This document shows positions 48,849 through 62,230 of a DNA stretch of 64,000 nt, piece by piece. Below the pieces are notes generated by a model, which had not been told where the DNA came from, made no database searches, and saw nothing but the letters and a program-made list of their open reading frames with translations. Position 1 is the stretch's first letter. Each line of letters begins with the position of its first letter. The stretch is from Euwallacea fornicatus (Eukaryota > Arthropoda > Insecta > Coleoptera > Curculionidae), in contig NC_089572.1 of NCBI RefSeq assembly GCF_040115645.1, positions 2,418,001-2,482,000 of the forward strand. Reading direction: 5' to 3'. The position numbers and the translations under genes are program-made.

Positions 48849-51800
48849 TTTCCCTTGCCGGTTAGGGCGGCCCTTTTTCAATAAGGGCCCAATTTTACAA
48901 ATAGAAACCCAATATCGGGGAAGTGCAAAAGTGCTTACGGCACACTTTAGCTCGGCAGGCAGCGCTTTTAAATTTGATTATCCCGGAATCTAGGCGTCTC
49001 GGCCCGGTTCTTAGATCGATTTTTTATTGTGTCGAAACTTAGTTTAATGCGCCGTTTAATAACTCGTCGTCGATTTTATTAATCGCAGCTCGATTAAGAA
49101 ACTCGCAGCCGACGTCAGTCCGAACGAGAAACATCTCATACGAAACAAAAATTCCTAACCCAAATCTACGACCAGGGGGGGCAGTGCCCCCCCCAATTGG
49201 GGGGTCCCCCCGCTCCTCGCTATGTTGTCAACTGTGAGCGTCCCACTTCGTCGACGTTGCCATAGTGACCCGCAGGCTCCTGGCATCCAGATGGCTGTGC
49301 CTGTCGGCGCGGCCTTTCGAGGATCCCGACAGTCAGTTGTTCGGAGGCGTTTGTGTCGTCACTTCCGGTTCTGTTCCGGCCGATCCGGAACAAAGTCGCG
49401 AATCCCAAGTTCGTCCTGCTTTTGTTTCTGGAGATTTTCCACCCCCCTCTTTTGTACTGACGTTCAAGGGTACAATCCTTCCGACAACGGTAAGAAAACC
49501 CTTATAATTTCAGTTAGCTTTAGCCTTAAGGGGATATCACGATTTAATATAAAAAGGTATCGATTAAGGATAATGTGTCAGGATGTATCGATCATGCACT
49601 ACTTCAATGAGGGTTTCAATCACAGGCGGTTTAATCCACTTATCAATTCCGTGTAGATTGCGCTGATCTAAATACAGCGATGTTGCTTAATTAAATGCGT
49701 ATTCCGGGAATTTCTGGAGCAGAAGAAAGAGTGGCAACGCTGCCTGGAATATTGGTCAGTTGCCGTCATAATATAACAGTTAAGTGGGCGAGCAGGCAGT
49801 ACCAAATATCTGCGTTTTAATAGTAGAATGTTCGGCTTTGCAAGTGTATTTCTGGGGGGAGCCCGCACAAATGAAACGTTCGAGTAAGAGATGTGGTCAT
49901 ACACAATTCTGCGTACTTTTCGGACACTCTCCGTGCGGATTCCAGGAAGTCGATCAAACAATGTTTCTCAGATGCGGGAGGGTTCGCCGAAAGTGTAAAT
50001 TGTTTCGCTTCTTTAGGATCCAATTCGATATTTTCATGAAAATCTTTGGTTTCCATAGCGAGCCGACAACGCTGCAATAGTGATTTGTTTCCCTCGATTG
50101 TCATTCCCATCAATCCCGTTCCGATGTTGCCAAATTACATTTCAAATCGTCTCACTATGTTATCTGCTATTTTTATTATAATGTGAAGGACGTAGCTTCA
50201 TGCAAATTCATTAAACAGAATTACCTGAAAACCATTTAAGATGCAAAACTACTTTTATTTCGTTTCGATTGTCAGTCCAACCGTTCGTCCTTGAACGTTG
50301 TCAAACGGCGATCCGAGTCACCTCGGATTCGTCTCTCTATTGCTCCAAATATGTGCAAATTCGGCGATTAAAATCATTTAAAAATTCCGAGTTTGTTGCT
50401 AAAATTTGCAGGGGACACCGCTGCGACGCTCCTTTACTCTTTGACAAGCGTCGCCTCTAATTCGCGGACGTTGCCACATTGCACCATTAAATTTTTCCTA
50501 TTTTAATGGGGGTCAAAGTTTGTCCACAAAAAACGATTCGGCAACGTTGATTAGTTGTCTCGCTTTTCGGTCATGTGTCTCGCCTGTCTAATTTCCATGT
50601 TGCCAAATTTGGTTGTGCACTTACGTTTGTGTCTTTTCAGTTTTAGTTCGATTCTGCGTGACCGATTTGCGTTTTAAATCCCAGAATCCTTCGGTGGCTT
50701 TGGAGGCTCCATTTTATAGTGTAAGTTTTCCGATTCGTTTCGAAGCCCTAATTAAGGTCTACACAGTCCCTCAATCCGCCTAAAAGGTCGAAGGGCGTAA
50801 AATTTAACGGTGTCGTTAAGTTTATCGTCTCTGTATTATTCTTATTTGGCTAATAACCGATGCTCGATATTTTATCGATCCGGTAACATACTTTCCCGGC
50901 TAAGTTCAAGTAAGAACGCGACGAAAGAGACTCTAAAATCGTCTAAAAATAAGAAGAGGCATTGACAAAAGTCGTTGAAAATGTGTTTTTCACGGTTCGG
51001 TGTGTCCGAAGAGAAAACATATTTTTTGCGCCGGAGAAATAAGCACATAAATATGGAGGCAATCGAGGGAAAGTCCTTTAAAGCCCTTATTTGGAGGCAG
51101 AGATATAGATATTTTTAATGGGGAATCGTGTATTTGTTGGCCTCCAGGGCAGCGGTAACGTCTCTTTTCCGTATTTGTTAGAGTTATTAATTATTGTCGT
51201 AGCAGACGGTCGAAATCGTGGGTTCATATCGACCTCAAGAGTATGTAGACGAAAGGCTGGTAATAGTGGCATTCTTTCCACGTCTTTCGTATACAGGCGA
51301 TAAACAACCTCGACCGAGTCGGGGGTACAATGGAGCGGTCTTCTTGTCGGGAGGATGTTGCGCTTAATTGGTTTAGAGGGGGATAAAGTTCATCTCGGAC
51401 TTGGATAAAAACTCACGCAACGAGTGGGTTTAAATTTTAACCACCATCAGCGGGCCGGTGCTAAATCAAATAATTTCCTCTCTCCTTCAAGACCGATTCC
51501 ATTAAGGCTCCGTTTCGGCCGTAAACGTCGCTCCCAGTGAAAGCAAATCCTCTATATTTCCGACTGCGGGGTACCGGAGCCCTTCGAAAAGTGCCATCAG
51601 TAGTAAACAATGGCACCTCGTCGCCATTTGTTATCATTTTCCGATTAATTCAATAGGACATATATCTGCGTCTATCGGAGGCACGGCTTTTGATATGCAA
51701 ATTATGGACAAATGACCGTCCGATTCTGATTGGCTCCCGGTCGTAATTCAGGTCGATATCTGCAGCTCTATATTTTAGCTATTCGATGGAGATTTACGCG

Positions 51801-53152
51801 ATAATTTCGCGCGAATGATCGACGGCCGCGCTCGCCTGTCACGTGATCCGGTGCGACTATTTGTCCACGTCTTATCGGCACCGAAGATGCAAATCGAAGG
51901 TGTGATAGATTATTTTGTAATCCTTTCCGAAGGGCATTTCCAGCTGCGATGCCACGCCGCCTGACGGATCGTTTGTCATTTATAATCAGGGACAATGTCG
52001 GCAACCCCGCATCAGTTTGACGCGCGGTACCACGTTGTCGCGTTTACCTCTTAATAAAGAGGACCCCGTATTTTTGAGTGTTAAACAAATCGAAGTCCGA
52101 ATCGAGCCGAAGAGAAATATACGGCCTTCCGCTCAGTTTGATTTTAAGGTAAAAGAAAATATGTCCGACCGCACTGGCACTCGCCAATAAATGTGAAACT
52201 CGATCGAGTGAGGAAGGTTTATACCTCGTTTAAAAGGATAAATCTTTCATTGCGTCTTAATAACTTACAGGACGTCTGTATAAAGAGACTGTCCCTCGGA
52301 GCCCACAATTTGAATAAAATAACGGAAAAAGCTTATTTCCATCCGCCTTCTCTTTAAGTCTGTAATTTCGAAACAAATATATCGAAGATTTACTGGGTCT
52401 TTGAGAAGAACCGGACTGCCACAGTAAGGGGGAACAACAAGGTGACATAATTGAAAGCCGAGACGATTTGTTTTTATTGAAAGTGACGTGGCGGAAAACA
52501 ATTTGTCCCCGTTCCCATGCAAATTTATGTTAACGTTGGCTGCGGGTTAGGTAAACGTCGAAAAAATAACCGTTGCGTAATGGACGATAAGCCACAAGGG
52601 CTGCCGGCCTCAAAGGGTCGAACGAGATGTCTCTATGTTAGCATCAGCGCTGTATAAAGTTACGCAATGCGCGCAACATCCGGTATATCTGTCACTTTGG
52701 TGCCGGTAACGTCACGAAACTTCGTCTCAGCTCTCTCGTCTCCAATCATTTCCATTTTCGTCTCTTTTCCTTCAACATTATCCTCTCCAATATGCATATT
52801 TTTTATAATGCGCAGATGTCAAAACGGTGCCAGAGCAATTCGGTGACGCGGCCACGAAGACTTAACAAGCCCTCCTCCCTCCGCAGCTCGAACCACTCTC
52901 GTAGTTAAAAATCGCACAGCTGACGTCACGCAAATATGTTACTAGTTTCTCTCGGTATGTTAGTCGACTCCGACGATGCTGTTGTAGCAGTTTTTACCCT
53001 TATAATGTACATACTACATCGACGAATGAAGGAAATATGCTAATAAAAAATATGGCAATTTATTTTATTCTGAAGCAAAGAGGATCCAAAGAGGGACATT
53101 AACATCAATCACTCAGGGAGCGAAAATGCAGATTTAAGACCCGAGTCTCTGT
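48849..53152. other. Non-coding desert segment
   Basis: No supportable gene. It holds G/C homopolymer hairpins at 49175-49211, a group of GTTGCC words between 49.6 and 50.6 kb, a GTGTAAGTTTTCCG fragment near 50.72 kb reminiscent of the 120-bp repeat, an octamer-like ATATGCAAAT near 51.69 kb, and a CRE octamer at 52921-52928. Confidence 0.5.
49175..49211. repeat. Alternating G and C homopolymer runs
   Basis: G7 (49175-49181), C8 (49187-49194), G6 (49199-49204), C6 (49206-49211), able to fold into two adjacent GC hairpins. The exact run lengths are error-prone in sequencing. Confidence 0.9.
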
Positions 53153-53440
53153 CGAAATGGCGAACGCGCAAGAATATTCGTATTCTCGATACTTCTTGCG
53201 TTGCGAGCGAAAATTGTAAATTTGTAATTAAAACTTGGACATTTCATCCCAGGAGGGCAGAAGTGCGAGGGGGTGTTTTCTCTTGATATTTTAAGGTAGA
53301 ATAGCAAACGCGCAAGAATTTTTATATTATCGATATTCCTCGTGCTGTGAGTAAAAGTCGGAAAATTCTAGTTCAAATTTGAACGTTTCACGCCAGGGGA
53401 GCAGGAGCACGAGGAGTTTGCGATATAAGAGCAATAGAAA
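53153..53440 (+). repeat. Two diverged tandem copies of a 144-bp unit
   Basis: GCGAACGCGCAAGAAT (53160-53175) recurs as GCAAACGCGCAAGAAT (53304-53319). Downstream blocks are shared in order (TATTCT/TATTAT-CGATA, GCGAG/GTGAG, TTC-CGCCAGGGGAGCAG-type, GAGG). In copy 1 CGCAAGAA (53167-53174) pairs with TTCTTGCG (53193-53200). A partial third copy may precede 53153. Confidence 0.65.
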
Positions 53441-56400
53441 TGAATAAAAATCCGGTAAGTAGCTGCCCCCAGATGGGGCGACTTGAAGTCTTCACTAAGG
53501 GGGCGTGTAACAATAATGCAGATCGCCTTCGAAGTGGTCCTGGGCATCAAATCTGGTCGGAACGGGACCGCTACAAATCGTCAACTTAATTAATGTGAAT
53601 ACTTCAAACGAACATTTCTTTATGTAAATTTCTTGTAGCCGAGTTAAAGTCTCGATAAACTCAAAATATCGGGTACTTTTGCAGGGAAGGGATTCCTTTG
53701 CGGGATAGAAACCTGCAATGAAAAACGAATGATCATTATTTACAGTTCACATAATATAGTGAGGGCAAGTAGAATAATTTACTACGAAACCGGCTAATAT
53801 TCTATTTTCGTCCCTTCCGTTTCCACGGACATTACCTTCTTGGTAAAATTGCCAGGACCTTGATCCATTTTTCCCCAAGAATAATAATTAAAACGACACA
53901 CTGCTCTGTCCATTGACGGCGAGGATGCCGGTTTTACACAAATTTCGAGGCAGCGTCCGCGCTAGGCAGCCGTGCTCGAAAGAAAGGCAACATGGCAACC
54001 GAATGGGTAGGTCGCGAACGGTTAGCTAACACGTTAATCTTACGTGAAACGGGACTCGTTGACCTCGGAACGTCGAATTTGGTTCTTGCCATCGATGCGA
54101 CGTTCGCAAAGCCAACCAGAGCCGTTCGAAACGCGAGCGAACACTAGAAACGGGTAAAAAGAGTGATCTTCGTGCGGTAGGCGTCATATAAAGCTGTCCC
54201 ACGTCGCGGGGCAGCACACCCAGCGAAGCCTGCGGTTTCGCCCTGGGGTGTTCCGCTCTGTTGCCCATCGCGAGGGCGAATTAATCCAATTTGACACCTA
54301 CGCAGAAAGAAAGATTTACGACAAAATAGAGGAATTTATTTCTATTTAATACGTGGAAGTGAAACGTTCGCCGTGCGCGTCACGACCACGTCGAGAGCGC
54401 CCGAAGAGAAATAGAGGCCATTGCGACGATTCTCTATATTTTCCCCTAACGTCTGACGAAATTTAAGGAAGAGCGCGTTTCCTAAGCACATGAATTTTAC
54501 TCTCGGCAATAAAGGCGTTTAAACACAAACACATTGTATAGGTTTACGAGGGCCGAACACGGAGAGAGGTACGTACGATACAAGGGTTGTCATAAAACCG
54601 GAAATCTCGGCACTAAGACCCGGGATAACCAGGAAAGCTACGCCCGTAAAAATAGGGCGTTACTTTTTACGTTTGCTTGCAAGTCGAAGATAAGGCCGCC
54701 TTCAAATACTTGTTCCAGCAGGATTTAGAAGCTCTTTTACTCCAGATACCGCAGGAAAATTACCAGGAACCGTAGTCGGCAACGTTGCGGGGATCGGGAC
54801 ATCTGGAAGAAGACGATATGAATGAATATCCTCGGTGATGAAATATGTATACGTACAGCATCTATCAGAACTCCTGCCCCGCGTTCCGCTCCCTCGTCAG
54901 ATTATTGAATACGGTGCAACCCGCAAAAAATACCGTGATGCGGGTTTTGAGCCGTCAATTAGGCCATTTTCGAGGTGATTGATTGCCCAGATTAGCCTCG
55001 GCAAGTGATTATCCTGCGGGATAAATTTATCGTAAAAAATTACGATTGATGGCACGTTTCGCGGGGAGGGGGCAAATCCCTCTACATGCAAGACTCGAAT
55101 TTTCAAGTAGCCCCACTCCCACGGTTTTTATCAAAAACACATTAATATCCGTGACCCAAAAAGGACAGAGCGCGATAGGCATTGATTTACAGCAGACTTT
55201 AATTTAATCCCGACAAATGTAACGTTATTTGTTGCCATCGGTCCGGACGTAATTAGTTTTTGCAGTCTGATTATGTCCGGCATTAATTGCAGGCCGTTTG
55301 TTTTCGATTGGACCGACAATTTTGTCAGAACCCGGCTTCATCTAGGGGGGCAAAACTCCGCCGTCCGGGCCCCTCCGCCTCGCAACTATTTGGCATGTTT
55401 ACGACTGCAACTGCGGCATTCGAAATATTCAAATGGGCCGCAAAGTTACCTTAAAGTCTTGCCAGCACCGGCGGACATTTTGCCGGTTTTAGACTGGCGA
55501 CATACTTCCTAAAACTCCGTTTCCGACACACGAACGTTTTACGTTACTTTTTCAGGAGTTTTGAGGAATCGTAAAAGAGTAGAGTGAAAGCGTCGCGTTT
55601 TATACGTCGCATTGCCCTAAAACGGAACGGTTTTCGGGGAGACTCTACGCGATTTCATGGTCTAACGGCGACAGTGGCGTGCCGCGGCGCCGGGAGCCCG
55701 TGGACACTTTCCGAAATCGGAATGGTTAACAACGGACGTTTTTCCACGTCTGCCCGTCGCCCCTTCCAGCCGGCCCGCGTGGCACTGCGGCTTGAGCGGG
55801 GCGACTCAGAAAAACTGAGCCGAAGCGCTGCCACTGAGCTCGGAACGGCTGCGTCAACGTCGCTGGTTCGAGGCGCGGGGCTCGTTGATATTTTCGATCT
55901 TCTTCTGCGATTCCTGCGATAATTCAAAAAGTTTATGAATTTTCTCTTCTCGGCGCGAGAACTACGGGGACGGTCCCGGGAGTCCCCGAAGGAATATTTT
56001 TTAAAAATTGAAAAATCGAAGAACGTCACGTGTTACGATTTCGAAGAAATAAAACGCCGAAATCTCCGCGACGCGTCTTTATTCCGTTTTTTCGCCAAAT
56101 CGAATGCTCCATCCGAAAGCGTCAGGTCGTGGGGATTACACATCGCCAGCCGCGTCATCGTCGCAACTTGGCCGAATCACCAAATGGATAACACTCGTGG
56201 ATCAGCAACCACCACCAATAATTAATGAGTAACATTCGTAACACGTGTTATTTCTCGAAAAAGTCCTTCTTTGAAACCGACGCACTTTTCCTAGGGACGC
56301 CTTCAACCTCGGACGCCACCTTTTTCCCTTTCGAGTTTGGAAATAGAGGACGATCTGAGGAACCTAAATCTGGCGAGTGGGGCGGCTGAGCGAAAAGTCC

Positions 56401-58008
56401 GAAACCAAACTGATTGATTTTGGCCGTCGCAATGACGAAAGTGTGTGTCGGTGCGTTGTCTCGATGGGACGAGACTTTTTCCCGCCAAACGCGGTCGCTT
56501 TTTCCTAATTTCTTCCCTCGAGCGCCGCAACAAACTTGTATAATTTCCTCCGTTTATTGTTTTTCCGGTCGAGAAAAACCGACGAGAATGTAAGCGGACG
56601 CCCAACTCCACAGAGGAATCGTATTCTCGTTTAGGTCGTCCAAACCTATCGGTTTTCTAAAGTTACCTGCATTCAAAGGTTCTAGTGCATTTTGCTGTGA
56701 TTTTTTTTCGTTTTCATTCTCTTAAGGAGTCGCGGCAGTAAACACAAGAAGCCGTGGAAGCATTTAAAAGTAACAGGGAAATTGTGTTGATTTAGACCCA
56801 TTAAAGAAAGTGCATTTGGAAATATGTCGAGGCAGCTGGCAGACACTTCCAACGTTTCACTTGAAGCCGGCTATCATCCCCACTACCAATAATTGTTATT
56901 ATTATTTATCGCTGCTTTGATCGCTCCTCCGTGCGTTTTCATCTCTTAAGAGTAAAAAAAAACCGTTGAACAATACATCGAACCCTTCAGATGCAAATAA
57001 CTCGAAAACCGATGGAGAGCGGTTTTTCTGTGAAACTGAGCTTTCTTTCAAATTCTCGACTTGTTTTAAGCACGATTCAACCGATAAAGCAAATATGTTT
57101 CAAACTAGTGAGACGACGCGGTGAACCAAGGGGCCTCCAGGAGCAACGTTAGAACAAGCTCGACACGCGCGTTTCTCGCATCAAAAAACGCGAAACTACC
57201 AATTTTCAGATCGAAACTGTCAAAACTTTCTTAATTGTTAAGAAATTTCGGAATAAATTTATACCTCGAACAACCCCCCTCTCTGAAACCAGCGGCGTTC
57301 GTATGAGCCGCGTCGAGCCCAACTGCAATACTTCGGCGTAGGCCCATTCGGCATGCCCCTTACAACATCGCGCAAAGAAGACCTGGTAGCCGACCTTCCA
57401 CAACCGATGAAAACAGCCGCGGATGCCCGAATTTCCAATTTTTTACGCTTAAATCTAAGACATTTTTTGTCATTCATGTTCTCCCGCCCTGCTTCCAGGT
57501 ACGTTCGTGATTTTACGCCTCGAAACGAGGGAAGTTTGCAGAAAACCACGGGGCTCATAGCCCGACGACGACGGCCCCTAAGCGCTTTTAGGCACTTTTC
57601 AAATCCAGAGAAATTGACGACGAACTTCGTTCCCGATTTACCTGTCCTTGCTTCAACCCTCCCCGGCACGACTCTGACTTGTGCCCCAGATGAAAACCTG
57701 GCAGAACGTTTTGAAACAAAACAATTTCAGATGGAACTCTATGGCATTCCGTAGTTCCACAACGTCGCCGCTAGTTCTGGAATCGTTTCGAGGAGCGAAC
57801 GTCCAATGGTTATTCGCCCGAAGGGTGCGGAAAGTGATGCTTGACCGCGCGTCAAACGCAGTGGGCCCGAAGTCGCGGGACAGAGCTCGTCGACAATCGA
57901 GTGCGGTAAGGACACTCTCCAATATGGTACGTACTTCGCAGCAGCGCATGTACACATGTAACCTTTCTGGTCCTCGTCGAATTCAATTAAATATCGACGT
58001 GCGGTAAA
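53441..58008. other. Non-coding desert segment
   Basis: No supportable gene. From about 55.57 to 56.6 kb the sequence is GC/CpG-rich and gives overlapping open frames on both strands with no protein-like features. Confidence 0.5.
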
Positions 58009-58131
58009 ACCTTTACCGCACACATGTCAATGGCCACGGCTTGCCGTTACCCACGAAGATTTATGACTCCGACACCTCCCACTTTGAATTGCGAGCCGCA
58101 AAACTTTTTACCGCACAAGTGCGGTTTGCGC
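58009..58131. repeat. Clustered TTTACCGCAC / GTGCGGTAAA palindromes
   Basis: GTGCGGTAAA, loop ACC, TTTACCGCAC form a perfect 10-bp hairpin (about 58009-58022 and flanks). About 90 bp on, TTTACCGCAC recurs, followed 2 bp later by GTGCGGTTT. TGCGGT is a Runx-type core. The repetition suggests a local duplication or a factor-binding cluster. Confidence 0.6.
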
Positions 58132-59163
58132 CTGAGCTATCGGGGGAATTAATTAATTAACCTCTCATTGTTATTTTTCTTTATCTTCCGCACAATGCGT
58201 TTCATAAAATACGATACGTATGTGGGAGAATAGGAAAATGCCGGTGAAAGACATTAGGAGGTGCCTGGAGAGCGGGCGATCGATGAAAGTTCCCCGGAAA
58301 AGCGATTAGGTCCCAAAAGAGTAGTCATGTACACAAAATAAATTATCTCCCGGCTAAATATGGACAAGACAAGGCAAGATAGATGGACGCGACGCCACTT
58401 CCACAGATTTCTTGTGGAGCTTTATCTTTTTTTCGCTCCCCTTTAACATCTCTTCAAAGTCGGCCCTTTTTGCCTCCTCAGCAGCATCCGCAGATAATGA
58501 ATTTTATTCGTGGGGTTAACTCAATTAATTCGGCGACGAATAATGAATGGCGGATTTAAGTGTGCCGTAAGATCCTCGACCGATTTTCCCTGGTCCCGGA
58601 AGTGGAACGTCGCAGTTACTGGTGTTGTGAGTTAAAGCACGTTTGTCGGCTGGAAAAGCTCTCGTTTTAGGCGAAATTAAAGCTCCCGTCGCATCGGTGT
58701 TGGTTTAGACGCTGCAATTTAAGTCGGGGCGCGCGGTTGAGAGTTTTCATAATATGTAATTCGAGAGGCTGTGACGAGGCGAGAAGTGCTAATTCGACTT
58801 AAAAACAACCTTAGGGCGAGGAAGACTTCCGAAAATTACTTGCCAGTAAGTGGATTTCTTCATTAATTTCTGCTCGCAACATCAAGTGACTTTCGCACAC
58901 CGCGAAGGAACCAGAACTGACAGTTCCCTGCATTCGAACTCGTGAACAAGTTCATCCACGGGGCGTCCGTCATGGGAGCTCATCCGCGGGGCCCTCGGCC
59001 GCCATAGGCGATCAAGTTGGTTAAACGCAACCTAAAAAAAAAAAAAATTCAATCATTTTAGTCCTTGAAGTTGTGCGGACCCTATTTTGTGGCTAATTAA
59101 TATATCGACGCGCACGGACCTGTACAAACGATCTCCTCCATAATACCATCAAGAATAAATAAT
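58132..59163. other. Non-coding segment with homeodomain- and Sox-like sites
   Basis: AATTAATTAATTAACC followed by CATTGTTATT near 58.15-58.18 kb (homeodomain and Sox-like words). A 14-nt poly(A) run lies at 59034-59047. No gene is seen. Confidence 0.45.
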
Positions 59164-59790
59164 CTAACAGAGTGCTATTTGGTAACATTGCGGCCACCCT
59201 GCATCTCCACTGTCCGAAACGACTGAACCGAGAGTTATTTCCATTAAATGGTCAGCCGGGCCTTCGGCGTCGCGTGGCGCGGCACCATCTTGTTGGAACC
59301 AGAGTTCGTCCAGCCATGGGGTCAGGCCGACCGGACCAACCCGCAAGGTAGGTCGCTGAAAAGTTAGAGTGTTTACCTGCAGTCGGATTGCCCTCGCGAA
59401 CGTCTCAGCCATGCCTGTGCTCGACGTCCCATCCACGTATTCGTAGGGGTTTTCAGTCGACCGCACATGCTCATTGTGATGATTGAACATGTCTGAGTTG
59501 GTAAACTTGCACTCGTCCGTGAACATCACGTCAGAAAGAAAATGAGGATTTTTACCTCGGCAGGGGCATGATATTCTTACGAAAGAGGCGACCTTCTGTT
59601 CAGTGTTTCCTGGGTGCAAAGCTTGGACGAAGCGAACTGTAAACGAACGACATTTGTGTTTTTCCCTACTCTCCACACTGCCAGATGAGGTACGTTAATT
59701 TCTTCCGATATGACCCTCGCCATAGTCGGGGGATTATCTTGGATCTCGTGGAGAGTTCAAGAAATTGCCGTTAGGTGCTTTCGAGGATTT
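59164..59790 (-). pseudogene. Mariner/Tc1-like transposase remnant
   Basis: Fragments of an IS630-Tc1-mariner transposase, read on the minus strand. An N-terminal helix-turn-helix-like piece (ISEEINVPHLAVWRV, near 59.70 kb) precedes the catalytic region: MFTDECKFTNSD (first Asp), NHHNEHVRSTENP, and WFQQDGAAPRDAEGP (second Asp block, near 59.29 kb), then a WPP-like end at 59.18 kb. Frames change several times and stops interrupt them, so it is inactive. No terminal repeats were identified. The rest of the element is lost or unrecognised. Confidence 0.8.
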
Positions 59791-62196
59791 TCCCCATCGC
59801 CCGTGGAATCCCTGTTCGACTTCAATTTGGCCCGTGTACCCGGCTTTCAGGCTTAAAAGGTACATCAAACTTAGCTGAATTTCTATGAAAGAATGGACAT
59901 AATTCCGTGCCGATTGTGAGAAACTGCAGGGGACATCGAGCGAAATTCGGTCGCCCCGTGAAAAAAGTTTTTATTAAACGAAATTGTGGACGTCCCCTCC
60001 GAGGCGCTCTTTCTTGGCGAAAACGCGATTTTTGATTTGTTTGCCCCAAACTGCATACCGAACTTCGACACGTGATACATGCCCACAATCAAAAGTGAAA
60101 TTCAGTGAGTGCGGACATTCGAGACGGTGCCCGTGAGGAAAAACCAAGCTGATGATGGTTTCCGGTAATCGAAACGTCGACCAGAAAACGGAATGTTTGC
60201 TGCGATATTTTTTAAGTGCTGGAACGGGCGGCGGAGGGAATGAAAATTTACGAATGACACTGCATGGGGCTTCCACCCGCTACGCAATACTCTCTCTGAG
60301 AAGCGAGACTCGATGCAATTCTCGGAGAATTGACCTGCTCGCAATCGATTGAAGAATCGCCCAGCTCGGTTGGAACGAGAGAAAACATTCGGATGTTGTT
60401 TTTAGTAATCCGTTAATTTTGTGCAGCATTTTGTTATAGATTACTCTGCGTAACAGAAATGTTGCAGGTTCCGATTTGTCGCCTCTGAAAATCCCCGAAT
60501 GCGACATTTTGTCCAAACACAGTAATTTCGACGAAATTACCTTAAAAAAATCCATAAAAAATGTCTACTTCAAAGCGGCGCATGTCGAAGAATGCCGCCG
60601 TTCAGTGTTAGACAAATTGGGTTAAACTGCCGCACATCGACCTGAGAAATCTGCGGTAGAATTTTGTACGGATCATTCAGACACACCCCGTATTAAACCT
60701 AAATTACGTGGTGCAATTTCCATTATCGGCAATCCTTGATACGTGGACTGTTGATGGAATATCACAAACGAGTCCAATGGACTTATCGGAATTCTGGGAA
60801 AGTGGAGTGAAGGGAGACGTCGTTTTTGTCAATTTATGTGTACAAATGTGCGAAGCCCTAAAGGGGATTAAAAATTAATTTTCCCGGTAATAATTGATAC
60901 GACAGGAAGTCGTGCAGCGGGGCCCCAAAGTCCTGATTAAGTTAGAATTTTTTAGCGACAAACAAATTCGGCTCCAGCTAAACTGGTAGATAACTCCCAA
61001 ATGCGTAATTAAGTAAAACCGTATCGCTGCTTGGCCTTCATGAAAATTCTCTTCCACGTAAAGGTGCTAGCGCTTCGATCTACTGGCCCTAAGCCACGGG
61101 ATAATAGTGCTATATCTAGATCGAGGCGAAGACACGCGCTGTGAACGAGAAGAAACCTGAATTGAAGATATTATCGCGATCGACTTACTGGGGGCGCCAG
61201 AAGTGCTTAATCGCTTAAACAGCCCCCGAAAAACTTTTTAAATAAAAAAAAAAAAAAAAAATTCACTTTTACAATTACAACACTGGAGAGACTCACTAGA
61301 CATTTTTTAGGTTAGGTCTGCTTTCGTCCTCTGCCCCTAGCAGCATTTAGGCGCGTTTCCCCGCAATGGCTCCCCTTCAATAGGTTGAATATATTTTCTC
61401 CACATTCCAGCAATTAAATTCAGGAATTCGCTTGAAATCAAGCCAAAACGCAGGAAAAATCGCAAAAACCGGAGGAACGTTCTGACGAGGGCAAACGTAT
61501 TGAAACATTTTCGGCACTTCTCACTGTCGTCACAATAACGAACTCTGAACTTGCGAAAGTAAAAAACAGAGGGCGCCGCGAAACAAAGACTGGCCACTTC
61601 GGTGGGATCTAATTAAACCCTCCGGTTGGTTTTATTGATGACGCACGTTAGCGGCGGGGAAACGTTGAAGCATATTCGAATTTGAAAATGCGCCGGTCTA
61701 ATGAATTTATGATCGGGTTAAGTGCGCATCGAAATTCGATAAAAACAACTAATGAACCCAGATGGCGCCACTCGGCGTACCGCCGCGACCGCAACGGTAG
61801 TTCTCGACGCGTGGAAACGTATCCGTAACAGCGAAAGAAAAATTTCCGTTTCCACGCATTTCTCCTCTCCCGCCTTGTGCTGGATATTGACAAGGAGCAT
61901 CCATCGAGACTATCAAAGTAAAGGATGTATCAGAAATGTGTCTCAGGTGCCGATCGTTAAGGACGCATACAAAATACCCCAATGGATGCAGTACGTCGCG
62001 AAAGTTAAACTCGGAATTTCGTTATGGAAGTTTCGTGGGGGGCAAAATAAGCGCCAGCATACTTATTACGTCTCGCTGCCGTCCGGATAACAAGTAGCAA
62101 CGAAAAAAGCGGCTCTCCGTTTAGTATGCATGACGGGGCTGCCGCGGATAGTTTTAATACTTTTTTGAAAGTTTTATTTATAAGCCCATTAGGGTA
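59791..62196. other. Non-coding desert segment
   Basis: No supportable gene. Poly(A) run at 61243-61261. CCAGATGGCGCCACT at 61759-61773 is another GATGGCGC word. Confidence 0.5.
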
Positions 62197-62230
62197 CCCC
62201 CCCCCCTCCTCCCTCCTCCCCCCCTCCCCT
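62197..62230. repeat. C-rich tract with G-quadruplex potential on the minus strand
   Basis: A run of about ten C is followed by CTCCTCC-type blocks and another C run. The minus strand thus carries more than four G3+ runs close together, which satisfies the usual G-quadruplex pattern. Confidence 0.75.

Noticed and set aside
55570..56611. Several open frames of about 96-124 codons on both strands
   Set aside because: GC-rich shadow frames without protein-like features.
59822..60276. Open frames upstream of the transposase remnant as its missing N-terminus
   Set aside because: No similarity to transposase N-termini; the recognisable remnant ends near 59.79 kb.
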